A stretch of 64,000 nucleotides of DNA from Burkholderiales bacterium (GCA_026399875.1 JAPLQF010000025.1:186001-250000), one strand, 5' to 3'; numbered from the stretch's first letter, positions 39,478 through 48,646 are shown. Program-made: numbers and translations. The notes: generated by a model from the letters alone, not told the origin.

Positions 39478-40731
39478 ATGGCCCTGATCGTTCACAAATA
39501 TGGCGGCACCTCGATGGGCTCGGTCGAGCGTATCCGCAATGTCGCGCAGCGGGTTGCCAAATGGCATCAAGCCGGGCATCAACTGGTGGTGGTGCCGTCG
39601 GCGATGTCGGGCGAGACCAATCGCCTGATTGCGCTGGCGACCCAGCTTCAGCCGCAGCCCGATCCCCGTGAACTCGACATGATCGCCTCGACCGGCGAGC
39701 AGGTGTCGGTCGGTTTGCTTGCCATGGCGCTCAAGGCGATCGGTGTGGAGGCGGTGAGCTATGCCGGCTGGCAAGTGCCGGTGCGCACCGATGATGCCCA
39801 CACCAAGGCGCGAATCGAGTCGATCGATGATGCCCGGGTGCGCGCAGATCTTGACGCCGGCCGGGTGGTGATCGTGGCAGGTTTTCAGGGTGTCGGGACC
39901 AACGGCGACATCACGACCCTGGGCCGGGGTGGTTCTGATACCTCCGCCGTCGCCATCGCGGCCGCATTGAAGGCCGAGGAGTGCCTGATCTACACCGATG
40001 TCGACGGGGTCTACACCACCGACCCCCGAATCGTTCCCGAGGCGCGCAGGTTGCCTCTTATCACCTTCGAGGAAATGCTCGAGATGGCGAGCCTGGGCTC
40101 GAAGGTGCTGCAGATCAGGTCGGTTGAGTTCGCCGGTAAATATCGGGTCAAGACTCGGGTGCTGTCGAGTCTGACACCGCCCGACATGCCGCTCGAGGTC
40201 GAGATGGCGTCGGGCACATTGATCACGTTTGAGGAATCGCAGGCAATGGAAAAGGCAGTCATTTCAGGGATCGCGTTTGCGCGTGACGAGGCCAAGATCA
40301 CGGTCATGCATGTGCCTGACCTGCCGGGCGTGGCTTATCAGATTCTCGGCCCGGTGGCCGATGCGAATATCGACGTCGACATGATCATCCAGAATCAGAG
40401 CGTCGATGGCTCGACCGACTTTTCGTTTACCGTGCCGCGCGCCGACTATCAGAAAGCGCTCGAGGTCCTCAACCTCAAGGTTCGCGGCAAGGTCAAGGCA
40501 GGCGATATCGTGGGTGATCCGAAGATCGCCAAGGTGTCGGTGGTGGGCATCGGCATGCGTTCGCATGTCGGCATTGCCAGCCGGATGTTCCGCACCCTGT
40601 CTGAAGAAGGTATCAATATTCAGATGATTTCGACCAGCGAGATCAAGATTTCGGTGGTCATCGAGGACAAGTACCTCGAACTCGCCGTTAGGGCGCTGCA
40701 CAAGGCCTTTGATCTGGAGCAGCAGGGCTGA
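39478..40731 (+). CDS. lysC: Aspartate kinase
   Basis: Phosphorylates aspartate, the first step towards lysine, threonine and methionine. The 417-residue protein is of the alpha/beta type common outside enterics. Motifs are VHKYGGTSMGS, PSAMSGETNRL, RGGSDTSAVAIAAAL and YTDVDGVYTTDPRIV. Two C-terminal ACT domains follow (KITVMHVPDLPGVAYQIL; VSVVGIGMRSHVGIASRMF), which usually give lysine or threonine feedback inhibition. An internal start producing the beta subunit is known in this type but not proven here. tRNA-Ser follows 35 bases downstream. Confidence 0.97.
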   Translation: MALIVHKYGGTSMGSVERIRNVAQRVAKWHQAGHQLVVVPSAMSGETNRLIALATQLQPQPDPRELDMIASTGEQVSVGLLAMALKAIGVEAVSYAGWQVPVRTDDAHTKARIESIDDARVRADLDAGRVVIVAGFQGVGTNGDITTLGRGGSDTSAVAIAAALKAEECLIYTDVDGVYTTDPRIVPEARRLPLITFEEMLEMASLGSKVLQIRSVEFAGKYRVKTRVLSSLTPPDMPLEVEMASGTLITFEESQAMEKAVISGIAFARDEAKITVMHVPDLPGVAYQILGPVADANIDVDMIIQNQSVDGSTDFSFTVPRADYQKALEVLNLKVRGKVKAGDIVGDPKIAKVSVVGIGMRSHVGIASRMFRTLSEEGINIQMISTSEIKISVVIEDKYLELAVRALHKAFDLEQQG

Positions 40732-40766
40732 CCAGCGCAAGCCGCGTGGTAGCATTCGCGCGTGCT

Positions 40767-40857
40767 GGAGACGTGACCGAGAGGCCGAAGGTGCTCCCCT
40801 GCTAAGGGAGTATGTGCCAAAAGCGCATCGAGGGTTCGAATCCCTCCGTCTCCGCCA
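40767..40857 (+). tRNA. tRNA-Ser (anticodon GCU)
   Basis: A 91-base cloverleaf with CCA encoded. The acceptor stem is GGAGACG paired with CGTCTCC, with discriminator G. The anticodon stem CTCCC/GGGAG encloses loop CTGCTAA, giving anticodon GCT, which reads AGC/AGU serine codons. A long variable arm (ATGTGCCAAAAGCGCAT) and the T-arm GGGTTCGAATCCC are as expected for a class II tRNA. It lies 35 bases after lysC. Confidence 0.96.
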
Positions 40858-41394
40858 GTAATGGCTGAAGACCCGCCTGGATAGTGAGTGTCGGGAAAGG
40901 CAGGCCTGTCTGCCACAACGCTGAATGCCAGTTGTCTTAAGTATTCCGGAACCTGCATCGCCGGTCTCTCCCGTGCAGGCGTTGAACTCGGTCGTATCGA
41001 CAGCAGCGCTTCATCTGACTCCCCACAGACCGGAATTTCCGTGGAAGCGGGCTGATTCGAGCGTGTTTACCGGCGCATCAGTCCATCTGCTTTCCGTCAA
41101 TGTCAATTGATCCTGGTAATGCCGGGTGCCCCGACGGTCCAGGGTCGTCTGCATCGAACTCACAGTCGACTCAGTGGTCGCCCCGGAAGTCCATCGGATA
41201 AGTGACCATTTATCTGGATGTCGATGTCCGCAAGTTCGCGCCTTGGGAAAGAAAACCGGCTTGGCACTGTCTGTGATAATCGTCGCTCGGGCCTGAAAGC
41301 TGAACCAAGCCGGCCGTCCCGATACCGGGTGGTCAGGCAGACCCAAACAGCCTGAAAACTGAGCGGTCGAATTCATCACCAACCAGACTAGACA
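40858..41394. other. Gene-poor gap downstream of tRNA-Ser
   Basis: About 540 bases without a convincing gene. The short frames on either strand lack recognisable motifs. It contains a weak hairpin GGCAG/CTGCC at 40899-40914 just past the tRNA and an imperfect inverted repeat at 41192-41220 around GTGACCAT. It could be a transposon remnant, but no transposase or exact duplication of the tRNA end was found by eye. Genes beyond it look accessory. Confidence 0.5.
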
Positions 41395-42021
41395 ATGTAC
41401 ACACCAGCCCACTTCTCGATCAAAAGCCGCGAGGCCTTGCACAAGATCATCGTGACAAACCCTCTGGGTGCTCTGGTGACCATGACTCCCGAAGGCCTGG
41501 ACGCCAACCACATCCCCTTTGAACTCGACCCCGACCGAGGTGTGCTCACCGCGCACGTGGCGCGTGCCAATCCGGTCTGGCAGCAGTGCAAGGACGGCGC
41601 GAATGCGCTGGTGATCTTTCGCGGTAACCAGAGCTACATCTCACCCAACTGGTATCCGAGCAAACACGAGACGCATCGACAGGTGCCAACCTGGAACTAC
41701 GAGGTGGTGCATGTCCACGGGGTCTTGACGGTTCAGGACGAAGAGCGATTCGTGCGGGGTGTGGTGGCGCGTCTGACACGCGTCCATGAGGCCTCCGAGC
41801 CCAAGCCCTGGAAGATGACTGACTCCGCCCCCGAATACATCGACGGCATGCTCAAGGCGATTGTGGGCATCGAGATCGCCATCACACGCCTTGAGGGCAA
41901 GACCAAGCTGAGCCAGAACCGTGAGACAAGAGACCGGCAATCCGCAGCTCAGACTCTGATTCGACAAGGGCAGGCTCAGCTCGGTGAAGCCATGCAAAAG
42001 ACCATTGATCCAGAGGCCTGA
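41395..42021 (+). CDS. PaiB-type FMN-binding protein
   Basis: A 208-residue split-barrel flavin protein of the PaiB family, annotated as negative transcriptional regulators since Bacillus PaiB. It opens with MYTPAHFSIKSREALHKII. GALVTMTPEGLDANHIPFEL, HVARANPVWQQ, ALVIFRGNQSYISPNWYPSK and VPTWNYEVVHVHG are all strongly family-like. A DNA-binding role is not certain for betaproteobacterial members. It is followed after 7 bases by the SMP-30 gene, suggesting co-transcription. Confidence 0.93.
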   Translation: MYTPAHFSIKSREALHKIIVTNPLGALVTMTPEGLDANHIPFELDPDRGVLTAHVARANPVWQQCKDGANALVIFRGNQSYISPNWYPSKHETHRQVPTWNYEVVHVHGVLTVQDEERFVRGVVARLTRVHEASEPKPWKMTDSAPEYIDGMLKAIVGIEIAITRLEGKTKLSQNRETRDRQSAAQTLIRQGQAQLGEAMQKTIDPEA

Positions 42022-42028
42022 CGACGTC

Positions 42029-42931
42029 ATGACGATGAATCTGACCGGACGCCCAGTGATTCGAGTTGTCGCCCGCGAACTGACCCGCCTGCCAGAGGTT
42101 TTGCGCAGACCCCAGCCGTCTGAGTGGGCGTCGGCGAATCGGCCCGGTGATACCGTTGACAGTTTTCTCGAGGGGCCGTGTTTTGACGCGGCGGGCAACC
42201 TGTATGTGGTCGACATTCCGCATGGGCGCATCATGCGCATCGGCACCGATCTGTCCTGGCACTGTGTACACGAAGACGCAGGCTGGCCCAATGGTCTGGC
42301 GATGCATGCAGACGGCAGCCTGTGGATAGCCGACTATCGCTTTGGCATACGCCGTTTCGACCCTGCATCAGGACACATGGCAAATGTCCTGAGTCATCGA
42401 AACACCGAATCATTCAAGGGCGTCAATGATCTGGTGTTCGACAGGCTGGGGCGTCTGTACTTCACCGATCAGGGCCAGACCGGACTTCACGATCCCAGCG
42501 GCCGCGTCTATCGTCTTGGCGCCGACGGGCGCCTGGACATGATGCTGTCAAACGCACCGAGCCCGAACGGGCTGGCGGTCAGTGATGACATGCGGGTGCT
42601 GTTCGTGGCAATGACCCGCGCCAATCAGGTCTGGCGCGGTCCGATCCAGCCTGACGGATCGGTGACGAAAGTGGGCGCGCTGCAAACCTTTTTCGGCACT
42701 GCAGGTCCCGACGGACTGGCCATCGACCGGCATGGCCGTCTGCTGGTTGCCCATGCCAGCCTGGGTGGCGTTTTCGTTCTCAACCATCTGGGCGAAGTCA
42801 CCCACATGCTCTGCAGTCCGTGGCCGCGTGCCGCAGTCACCAATGTCGCCTGCTGGCCGGGACGCGACGCGGTGGTGATGACCGAGTCGCTGACCGGGAC
42901 CGTGCTGCTTGCCGAGTTGCCAGAGCCCTGA
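42029..42931 (+). CDS. SMP-30/gluconolactonase family protein
   Basis: Six-bladed beta-propeller lactonase-like protein, 300 residues from ATG 42029. An upstream in-frame GTG at 41984 would overlap the preceding gene and add unlike residues. LEGPCFDAAGNLYVVDI supplies the metal-ligand Glu. GVNDLVFDRLGRLYFTD, SPNGLAVSDD and PDGLAIDRHGRLLVAH are propeller repeats containing the Asn and Asp ligands. Hydrolysis of a sugar lactone or related ester is plausible. The substrate is not predictable. Confidence 0.92.
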   Translation: MTMNLTGRPVIRVVARELTRLPEVLRRPQPSEWASANRPGDTVDSFLEGPCFDAAGNLYVVDIPHGRIMRIGTDLSWHCVHEDAGWPNGLAMHADGSLWIADYRFGIRRFDPASGHMANVLSHRNTESFKGVNDLVFDRLGRLYFTDQGQTGLHDPSGRVYRLGADGRLDMMLSNAPSPNGLAVSDDMRVLFVAMTRANQVWRGPIQPDGSVTKVGALQTFFGTAGPDGLAIDRHGRLLVAHASLGGVFVLNHLGEVTHMLCSPWPRAAVTNVACWPGRDAVVMTESLTGTVLLAELPEP

Positions 42932-42942
42932 CTTCCAGCGCC

Positions 42943-43347
42943 TCAGCCGGGTCGTCGCTCGAATGCCGGCAGATCAGGCGGGATGTGGTGAAAGGGCTGC
43001 TTGTCGATGGTAAAGATCGCCACTGTCGCCTTGAAAACCGACGGGTCATCGAAGGTCCCGACCTTCAGGATGATTGCGCCGGCTCGTTTGGGTGAGCGCG
43101 TGCCCAGAGCGGTGCCGCAGGCAGGGCAGAACAGTCGTGTGACTGCATGCTCGATGTCGCTGCGCGTGAAACTACTGGGCACGCCCTTCGTGAATCGAAA
43201 GCCCGCCTCCGGCATCACCATGATCACGTTCGGGTTGCCGCCGGTGATGTACTGGCATTCACGGCAGTGACACTGCAGCGATGCCAACGGCTCTCCCTCG
43301 GCCTCGTAACGGATGGCATGACAGTAACAGCCGCCTGTGATTTTCAT
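42943..43347 (-). CDS. GFA family protein
   Basis: A 134-residue glutathione-dependent formaldehyde-activating (GFA/CENP-V) fold protein. It opens MKITGGCYCHAIRYEAEG. The zinc cysteines are seen in GGCYCHAI, LQCHCRECQYITGG and LFCPACGTALG. Most members have no proven formaldehyde activity. It is convergent with the SMP-30 gene, whose stop lies 11 bases away. Confidence 0.93.
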   Translation of the reverse strand: MKITGGCYCHAIRYEAEGEPLASLQCHCRECQYITGGNPNVIMVMPEAGFRFTKGVPSSFTRSDIEHAVTRLFCPACGTALGTRSPKRAGAIILKVGTFDDPSVFKATVAIFTIDKQPFHHIPPDLPAFERRPG

Positions 43348-43486
43348 GAGGTCCTCTCTGAAGTTCCTGGAACTCTAAAGCTGAATCTGCAGCTCGGGAA
43401 ATCGAGCGTGTTTCGCTTGCTCTTAATGGGCGCGATAATCCGTGCATGCTTGGGTTTTCCTGTTGCCAATGCAAAGTGAATTGCCG

Positions 43487-44083
43487 ATGCGAAGCAAATT
43501 CAACCTGTCCTGTCGTCTGATCCTCTCCTGGGTCCTGCTTTGTTGCAGTCTTGGCGTGCAGGCAAGTGACCGGTCAGCTGAGCTGGCAGACAAGCTGCGC
43601 TCGCCGGGCTACCTGCTCCTGATGCGACATGCCTACGCGCCAGGGGTTGGCGACCCGGTCGGTTATCGGCTCGACGATTGCGCCACGCAGCGCAATCTCG
43701 ATGCACAAGGGATTGCTCAGGCGATACGCACCGGTGCCTGGCTGAAACGCCAGGGCGTTGGCAAAGCGCTGGTTTATTCGAGCAGCTGGTGTCGCTGTCG
43801 CGATACCGCGAAAGCGCTTGATTTGGGAAGCGTCGATATCGAGCCATCGCTCGCGTCGTTCTTCAACCAGCCGGATCAGGCGGGCGCATCCACAGCAGCG
43901 CTGGCTCACTTCGTCGCACGCGCGATGAAAACCAAAGGCGACCAAGCCCTGATTCTGGTGACCCATCATGTGAACATCAGGGCCTTCGCCGGGCCGGATA
44001 TCGGTTCGGGCGACATGGTTCTGGTGAAGGTTGATGCCCAGGGTCGTGCAACAACTCATGTGCGCTATCCAAGCCCGCCCTAA
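43487..44083 (+). CDS. Exported histidine phosphatase family protein
   Basis: A 198-residue protein with a signal peptide (LSCRLILSWVLLCCSLGVQAS) and a phosphoglycerate-mutase-like histidine phosphatase fold. LLMRHAYAPG replaces the usual RHG motif, with the phospho-acceptor His retained. Further features are CATQRNLDAQG, YSSSWCRCRDTAKAL and the second catalytic His in LILVTHHVNIRAF. ATG 43487 starts cleanly before the signal peptide; 43469 is an in-frame alternative. It is probably periplasmic. The substrate is unknown. Confidence 0.88.
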   Translation: MRSKFNLSCRLILSWVLLCCSLGVQASDRSAELADKLRSPGYLLLMRHAYAPGVGDPVGYRLDDCATQRNLDAQGIAQAIRTGAWLKRQGVGKALVYSSSWCRCRDTAKALDLGSVDIEPSLASFFNQPDQAGASTAALAHFVARAMKTKGDQALILVTHHVNIRAFAGPDIGSGDMVLVKVDAQGRATTHVRYPSPP

Positions 44084-44173
44084 GCTTGCCAGTCAAGGGT
44101 GCATAGCGGGGCTTAGCCTGGGTGCGCCCGTGCGGCATGAAGCGCGATCGTGTTGTTGCCGAGCACCCGGGCG

Positions 44174-44926
44174 TCAAGGCCTGGCAGGCAAAGTCGGTTG
44201 CCTCAGACCCGGTGCGATGTCCGACACCGCAAGCTGCGCGGCGCCCAGGACCCGGATCCCGAGCTCGTCTGTCCGCAGTCTGTCGATTGCGACCCGTGCC
44301 ACCTGCGCCGAAGTCAGCGTCGGAATCGAACGCGGCGCCATCAGAAACTGCAGGCTCAGGTAGACGTGTGCGATTCGCTGCAACCAACTGCCGACAACAG
44401 GGCCGCTCTGCGCGAGCGGACGCAGCACGGTCACCGCCTCGAATGGCAGCCCGGCGATCTGCAGCTCAGCCTCACTGCTCAGGCCAAGGTGGAATTGCGA
44501 AACCTGCTGCCATAGCGGCAGCGGATCGACCAGCACCAGCCGACGCGCACCGGCGGCCGATGCCGCCGCGGCAATCGGCAGCATCGAGTCACGCGTGACC
44601 ATCGCGAAGGGTGCATCGCGACCGTGAAAGGAGCGGGCGTCGGGTGCCTGCGGATCGACGGTCTGTGCGATGCAGACACCTTCGAGCGGCGGCAGCATTC
44701 CAAGCGGCGCGAGCATCAGTCCGCGCACCCCGAGGGACATCGACGCGTTGCCGTCGGCGAGCGCGACCACCTCGTCATAGCCGCCGCGTGACAGCGCCTC
44801 GGCGAGCAGCGCATCCCCGAGTCGGCCGACCGCACCAGCAACCAGCAGGCGACGCGGCTGACTATTGCCGGCGTGCGGGACGGGTCTGGCCGCTGCGCGA
44901 AGCGCGAAATCGGAATCAAGGGGCAT
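44174..44926 (-). CDS. NAD(P)-binding Rossmann-fold protein (atypical SDR-like)
   Basis: A 250-residue protein from the ATG at 44926; a longer frame start at 44965 adds unlike residues. The N-terminal RRLLVAGAVGRLGDALLAEAL is a dinucleotide-binding GxxGxxG-type loop. Ala replaces the first Gly in some readings of the motif. AAAASAAGARRLVLVDPL and the later PFEAVTVLRPLAQSG resemble atypical short-chain dehydrogenases that bind NADP without catalysis. No YxxxK active site is evident. The function is unknown. It lies in the same direction as the TRIC and LON-domain genes. Confidence 0.72.
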   Translation of the reverse strand: MPLDSDFALRAAARPVPHAGNSQPRRLLVAGAVGRLGDALLAEALSRGGYDEVVALADGNASMSLGVRGLMLAPLGMLPPLEGVCIAQTVDPQAPDARSFHGRDAPFAMVTRDSMLPIAAAASAAGARRLVLVDPLPLWQQVSQFHLGLSSEAELQIAGLPFEAVTVLRPLAQSGPVVGSWLQRIAHVYLSLQFLMAPRSIPTLTSAQVARVAIDRLRTDELGIRVLGAAQLAVSDIAPGLRQPTLPARP

Positions 44927-45008
44927 CGGCTCAGCATACCCGAGCGGCCGGCGACCCTGAAGCACATGGAATTCTCTTGCACCTCGGGGTCGCTTGGCAC
45001 CGGCCTCA

Positions 45009-45647
45009 CTAGACGCGCCAGGCAGGCAACTCCAGATCGCGCCAGACGGCCAGGGCTCGCAAACCGGCGGTCACCACAACACAGGCCACCAGCGCCAGCC
45101 AGGCGGGTGCGGCGATCTCCACCAGGCCGACATAGACCCAGCCACCCGCGAAGGCGCAGACCGCGTAGGGTCGGTGGTCCTTGAATGCGCTGGGAATTTC
45201 GTTGCAAACGATGTCGCGCAATACCCCGCCGAACACGCCAGTGATGATGCCCATCAGCACCGCGACCACGGCCGGCATCTGCAGTTGCAGCGCCTGGTCC
45301 AGGCCAGTCGCTGCAAACAGTCCAAGGCCGAGTGCATCAGGCCACTGGATCGCGCGCTCGGTCACTTCGAAGTGGCGTCGGCGCAAGAACAGCATCGCCA
45401 GCACGCAAATCGCCAGGACACCCCACAACACTTCGACATGACGCACCCAGAAAAAGGGTCGCTGGTCCAGCAGCAGGTCGCGCAGAGTCCCGCCACCGAA
45501 TGCGGCCAGGAATCCGACTGCACAAACCCCGACTGCATCCATCCGCTTTCGCGCCGCCTCGAGGACGCCGGACAAGGCAAAGGCGGCAGTCGCGCCGAGT
45601 TCGACCAGCAGCCGCAGAGATTCACCCCAGAGTTGCACATTGCTCAT
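45009..45647 (-). CDS. Trimeric intracellular cation (TRIC) channel family protein
   Basis: A 212-residue membrane protein of the UPF0126/TRIC family with about seven hydrophobic helices. The duplicated glycine motif appears as FLAAFGGGTLRDLLL and GIITGVFGGVLRDIVCNEIP. GALAFALSGVLEAARK-like TAAFALSGVLEAARKRMDAVG opens it. Prokaryotic TRIC channels conduct K+ and Na+; the role in the cell is unsettled. The LON-domain gene ends 59 bases upstream on the same strand. Confidence 0.93.
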   Translation of the reverse strand: MSNVQLWGESLRLLVELGATAAFALSGVLEAARKRMDAVGVCAVGFLAAFGGGTLRDLLLDQRPFFWVRHVEVLWGVLAICVLAMLFLRRRHFEVTERAIQWPDALGLGLFAATGLDQALQLQMPAVVAVLMGIITGVFGGVLRDIVCNEIPSAFKDHRPYAVCAFAGGWVYVGLVEIAAPAWLALVACVVVTAGLRALAVWRDLELPAWRV

Positions 45648-45706
45648 CAGGGTATTGTGGGGCAGCTTGATACCGATCAGGCGACCGCCATTACGCCTGC
45701 CTGGAC

Positions 45707-46315
45707 TCAGTTCGCGTCAGGACCGCCCATGGTTCGATCAATCGCTCGAAGGCGCGCCAGCGGGTCGGTTTCGCGCAGCAAGTCCAGTTTGTCGCTTGCC
45801 GGCAGGAGCAGCAGCTCAGCCCAGCGGTCAGCGACCCAGCCACATTCGTCCAGACGAAATGGCCCGAGCAGGGGCAGATCAGCCAGTCGGCCGTCTTTCT
45901 GTGCCTGCGCAATGCCTCGCCCCAGGCGTAGCGCGAGGTAGTTCAATTCGGTGGGGATCTCGACCGCAGGGTCGACCGGCAGAAAGTCGACGTCTGCCTG
46001 CCACACGCCTAGCGGTCCGGGGTAGGTACGGCGCAGATGAAAGCGCCGACCGCCCCGGCAGCGGATGCGCAGCAAGGACGGTTGCAAGGTGTCGAGTGTC
46101 TCGATGTGCGCCATCGTTCCATGACTGAACAGCGCCGGAGTTTGTCCCGGCACCATGACTTCTTTGCCTTCGTGTATCGACACTACGCCGAATGCAGTCT
46201 GCTCCCGGTAGCACCTACGCACGAGATCGAGATAGCGAACTTCAAAAATCTGCAGGTCCAAACGGCCATCGGGGAAAAGGCCGGTAGAGAGCGGAAAGAC
46301 AGGAATGGTTTCCAT
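45707..46315 (-). CDS. LON substrate-binding domain protein
   Basis: A 202-residue protein containing only the Lon N-terminal (LAN/PUA-like) domain. It opens METIPVFPLSTGLFPDGRLDLQIFEVRYLDLVRRC and has GVVSIHEGKEV, LLRIRCRGGRRF and a C-terminal helical part (LGPFRLDECGWVADRWAELL). There is no AAA or protease domain, as usual for these stand-alone proteins. A role in substrate or peptide binding is assumed rather than shown. Confidence 0.9.
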   Translation of the reverse strand: METIPVFPLSTGLFPDGRLDLQIFEVRYLDLVRRCYREQTAFGVVSIHEGKEVMVPGQTPALFSHGTMAHIETLDTLQPSLLRIRCRGGRRFHLRRTYPGPLGVWQADVDFLPVDPAVEIPTELNYLALRLGRGIAQAQKDGRLADLPLLGPFRLDECGWVADRWAELLLLPASDKLDLLRETDPLARLRAIDRTMGGPDAN

Positions 46316-46511
46316 AAGAGGGAGTCAGCAAGCCTGCCAAAAACAATGTTTGCTTCGGGTCGCCTAAGGCCTTTGTCTGAAAAAAATACCCGGAAATTCA
46401 TTGTCCGGGAGAAGCCGGGCGATTCACGAGCGATTCGCCCGCGATCATGTCATCGTCAACCCATCCGGCGCAATACGACCCGGAATGATGGGTGTGCGCC
46501 AGAGACTCGAG

Positions 46512-46550
46512 CTAAGGAGGGCCTGATCCGGATCAGCACGCAATCCTTAG
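46512..46550. repeat. Nested inverted repeat upstream of fhs
   Basis: CTAAGGA (46512-46518) pairs with TCCTTAG (46544-46550), and between them CTGATCCGGATCAG (46523-46536) is self-complementary. It could fold as a stem in RNA or be a protein-binding dyad. It lies in the 550-base gap ahead of fhs. Confidence 0.4.
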
Positions 46551-46584
46551 CCGATGATTAGACGGCCACGTTAATCGGGATCCC

Positions 46585-46680
46585 TCAGGCCAGGGCGTTC
46601 AGGCCGCTGTGGATGCCGAAATCGACCGCTGATTGCGCCACGTCCGTGATCTGATCGAAAAGCGGTTGAAGCCGCTTCAT
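46585..46680 (-). CDS. Possible 31-residue ORF or gene remnant
   Basis: Reads MKRLQPLFDQITDVAQSAVD onward and ends ...NALA at a TGA. A GAAGGTGATGG stretch precedes the ATG as a possible ribosome site. The amphipathic composition looks more protein-like than chance frames nearby, but no family is recognised. It may be the tail or head of a lost gene. Confidence 0.22.
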   Translation of the reverse strand: MKRLQPLFDQITDVAQSAVDFGIHSGLNALA

Positions 46681-46866
46681 CCATCACCTTCTGAGTCGTG
46701 ATCGCTTGTTCGACCGTCGCTATCCGGAGAAGGGTTGAATTCGCTGTTCGGCGTCCTGCGCTGCAAGCCATAGAACGCTAAAATGCCTGCCCGGGCTGCC
46801 GCTGGGGCCGAGTGGGGCGCGACAACGCCGCAGTCCGCCACGTCTTCCCGCCCAACGGAGCCTGCC

Positions 46867-48555
46867 TTGCCACTTAGCGATATCGAGATTGCCCAACGCG
46901 CCACCTTGCGCCGAATCACCGATCTGGCGCGAGACCGTCTGGGCATTGCCGACGCGCAACTGGTGCCCTATGGCCATCACAAGGCGAAGATCGACTTGGG
47001 CTACCTGGCGTCGCTGCGCGACCGGCCCGATGGCAAGCTGGTGCTGGTTACCGCGATCAGCCCCACGCCGGCCGGAGAGGGCAAGACCACCACCACGGTG
47101 GGCCTGGGCGACGCACTGAACCATATCGGCAAGAAGGCGGTGATCGCGCTGCGCGAGCCCAGCCTTGGTCCGGTGTTCGGCATGAAGGGCGGAGCGGCCG
47201 GCGGCGGCTACGCGCAGGTGGTGCCGATGGAGGACATCAACCTCCATTTCACCGGTGACTTCGCGGCCATCGCATCGGCCAACAACCTGCTGGCCGCAGC
47301 CATCGACAATCACATCCATCACGGCAACGCGCTGGGCATTGACACGCGGCGCATCACCTGGAAGCGGGTGATTGACATGAACGACCGTGCGCTGCGCAGC
47401 ATCACTGCCGGCCTGGGCGGACCTGGCAACGGCTTTCCGCGCCAGGACGGCTTTGACATTGTCGTCGCCTCCGAGGTCATGGCCATCTTCTGTCTGGCCA
47501 CCTCGCTGGCCGATCTGAAGGCGCGGCTGGGTCGTATCGTGGTGGCCGAGACGCGTGACCGCCAACCGGTGCGCGCCGCCGACCTGAAGGTGCACGGCGC
47601 GATGACCGTGCTGCTGAAGGACGCGCTGGCACCGAACCTGGTGCAGACGCTGGAGAACAATCCGGCCATCCTGCACGGTGGCCCTTTCGCCAATATTGCG
47701 CACGGCTGCAACAGTGTGATTGCGACCCAGGCGGCGCTGAAGCTGGGCGACTATGTGGTCACCGAGGCCGGCTTCGGCGCTGATCTGGGGGCAGAGAAGT
47801 TCATCGATATCAAGTGCCGCAAGAGCGGGCTGCGCCCCGACTGTGCTGTCATCGTTGCCACCGTGAGGGCGCTGAAGTACCACGGTGGCGTTGACCTGAA
47901 TGCGCTGAACATCGAAGACCTGCCCGCGCTTGACCGCGGTTTGGCAAACCTGGAGCGCCACGTCCGTAACCTGCGCGAGGTGTTCGGGCTGCCCTGTGTG
48001 GTCTCGATCAACCATTTTGTTGCCGACACCGAGGCTGAGCACGCCCTGCTGCGCCAACGCATCGGCGCCTTGGGCGTGCCGGTGCTCACCGCACGCCACT
48101 GGGCCGAGGGCGGGCGCGGCGCGGCCGACGTGGCGCGCGAGGTGGTGCGTTTGTGCGAGCAGCCCCGTGATCAGATCACACCGGTGCGCTTCGCCTACGA
48201 TGACGCTCTGCCGCTGTGGGAGAAGATGGAGACGCTCGCGCGCAAGATCTACGGCGCTGCCGGCATCAGCGCTCCGGCCGAAGTGAAGGCGCAGGTGCAG
48301 CGACTGCAAGATGCCGGCTACGGCCACTACCCGGTGTGTGTGGCCAAAACACAGTACAGCTTTTCTACCGACGCAGCGCTGCGAGGTGCACCGTCGGGTC
48401 ACACCGTGAACCTGCGCGAAGTGCGGCTGTCGGCGGGCGCCGAGTTTGTCGTGATGGTCTGCGGCGACATCATGACCATGCCGGGTCTGCCCAGGTTGCC
48501 GTCGGCCGAACAGATCGATCTGGACGAGCAGGGCAGAGTGGTCGGGCTGTTCTGA
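46867..48555 (+). CDS. fhs: Formate-tetrahydrofolate ligase
   Basis: ATP-dependent synthesis of 10-formyl-THF from formate, feeding C1 units to purines, fMet and serine. The P-loop is [61 protein letters not shown] and [14 protein letters not shown] are diagnostic. I prefer the TTG at 46867 ([17 protein letters not shown]), 6 bases after GGAG, giving 562 residues, the family length. An in-frame ATG at 46783 adds 28 Ala-rich residues and overlaps a TAAAAT. Leucine is almost all CTG here, unlike neighbours. Confidence 0.93.
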   Translation: MPLSDIEIAQRATLRRITDLARDRLGIADAQLVPYGHHKAKIDLGYLASLRDRPDGKLVLVTAISPTPAGEGKTTTTVGLGDALNHIGKKAVIALREPSLGPVFGMKGGAAGGGYAQVVPMEDINLHFTGDFAAIASANNLLAAAIDNHIHHGNALGIDTRRITWKRVIDMNDRALRSITAGLGGPGNGFPRQDGFDIVVASEVMAIFCLATSLADLKARLGRIVVAETRDRQPVRAADLKVHGAMTVLLKDALAPNLVQTLENNPAILHGGPFANIAHGCNSVIATQAALKLGDYVVTEAGFGADLGAEKFIDIKCRKSGLRPDCAVIVATVRALKYHGGVDLNALNIEDLPALDRGLANLERHVRNLREVFGLPCVVSINHFVADTEAEHALLRQRIGALGVPVLTARHWAEGGRGAADVAREVVRLCEQPRDQITPVRFAYDDALPLWEKMETLARKIYGAAGISAPAEVKAQVQRLQDAGYGHYPVCVAKTQYSFSTDAALRGAPSGHTVNLREVRLSAGAEFVVMVCGDIMTMPGLPRLPSAEQIDLDEQGRVVGLF

Positions 48556-48646
48556 TCCGAGCTGATCTGATCGGTTGAGGATTCATGTGATGACTGCCAG
48601 ATAGATCGCCGCTACTGCAGGCAACCAGCACGAAACAGGAAATGAG

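Larger units (their letters stand above)
46316..46866. other. Intergenic region between the LON-domain gene and fhs
   Basis: About 550 bases holding the nested inverted repeat at 46512-46550, a possible 31-codon ORF at 46585-46680 on the minus strand, and a TAAAAT at 46779-46784. The TAAAAT could be a -10 element for fhs. I recognise no known riboswitch. Confidence 0.5.

Noticed and set aside
41011-41556. A 181-codon minus-strand frame after tRNA-Ser as a transposase remnant
   Set aside because: No DDE or other transposase motif could be recognised, and much of it overlaps the PaiB-like gene antisense. A remnant is possible but unsupported.
27977-46536. Several perfect 14-base palindromes centred on CCGG (27977-27990, 32629-32642, 46523-46536)
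   Set aside because: At about 63 percent GC, roughly six perfect 14-base palindromes are expected by chance in 64 kb, so they are not evidence of a shared operator.
46720-48402. A 560-codon minus-strand frame opposite fhs
   Set aside because: Antisense shadow; fhs shows complete, diagnostic motifs on the plus strand.
42943-48555. A formaldehyde/formate C1 module linking the GFA-fold gene with fhs
   Set aside because: The two genes are 3.5 kb apart on opposite strands with unrelated genes between, and GFA-fold proteins are broadly distributed. There is no support beyond the names.
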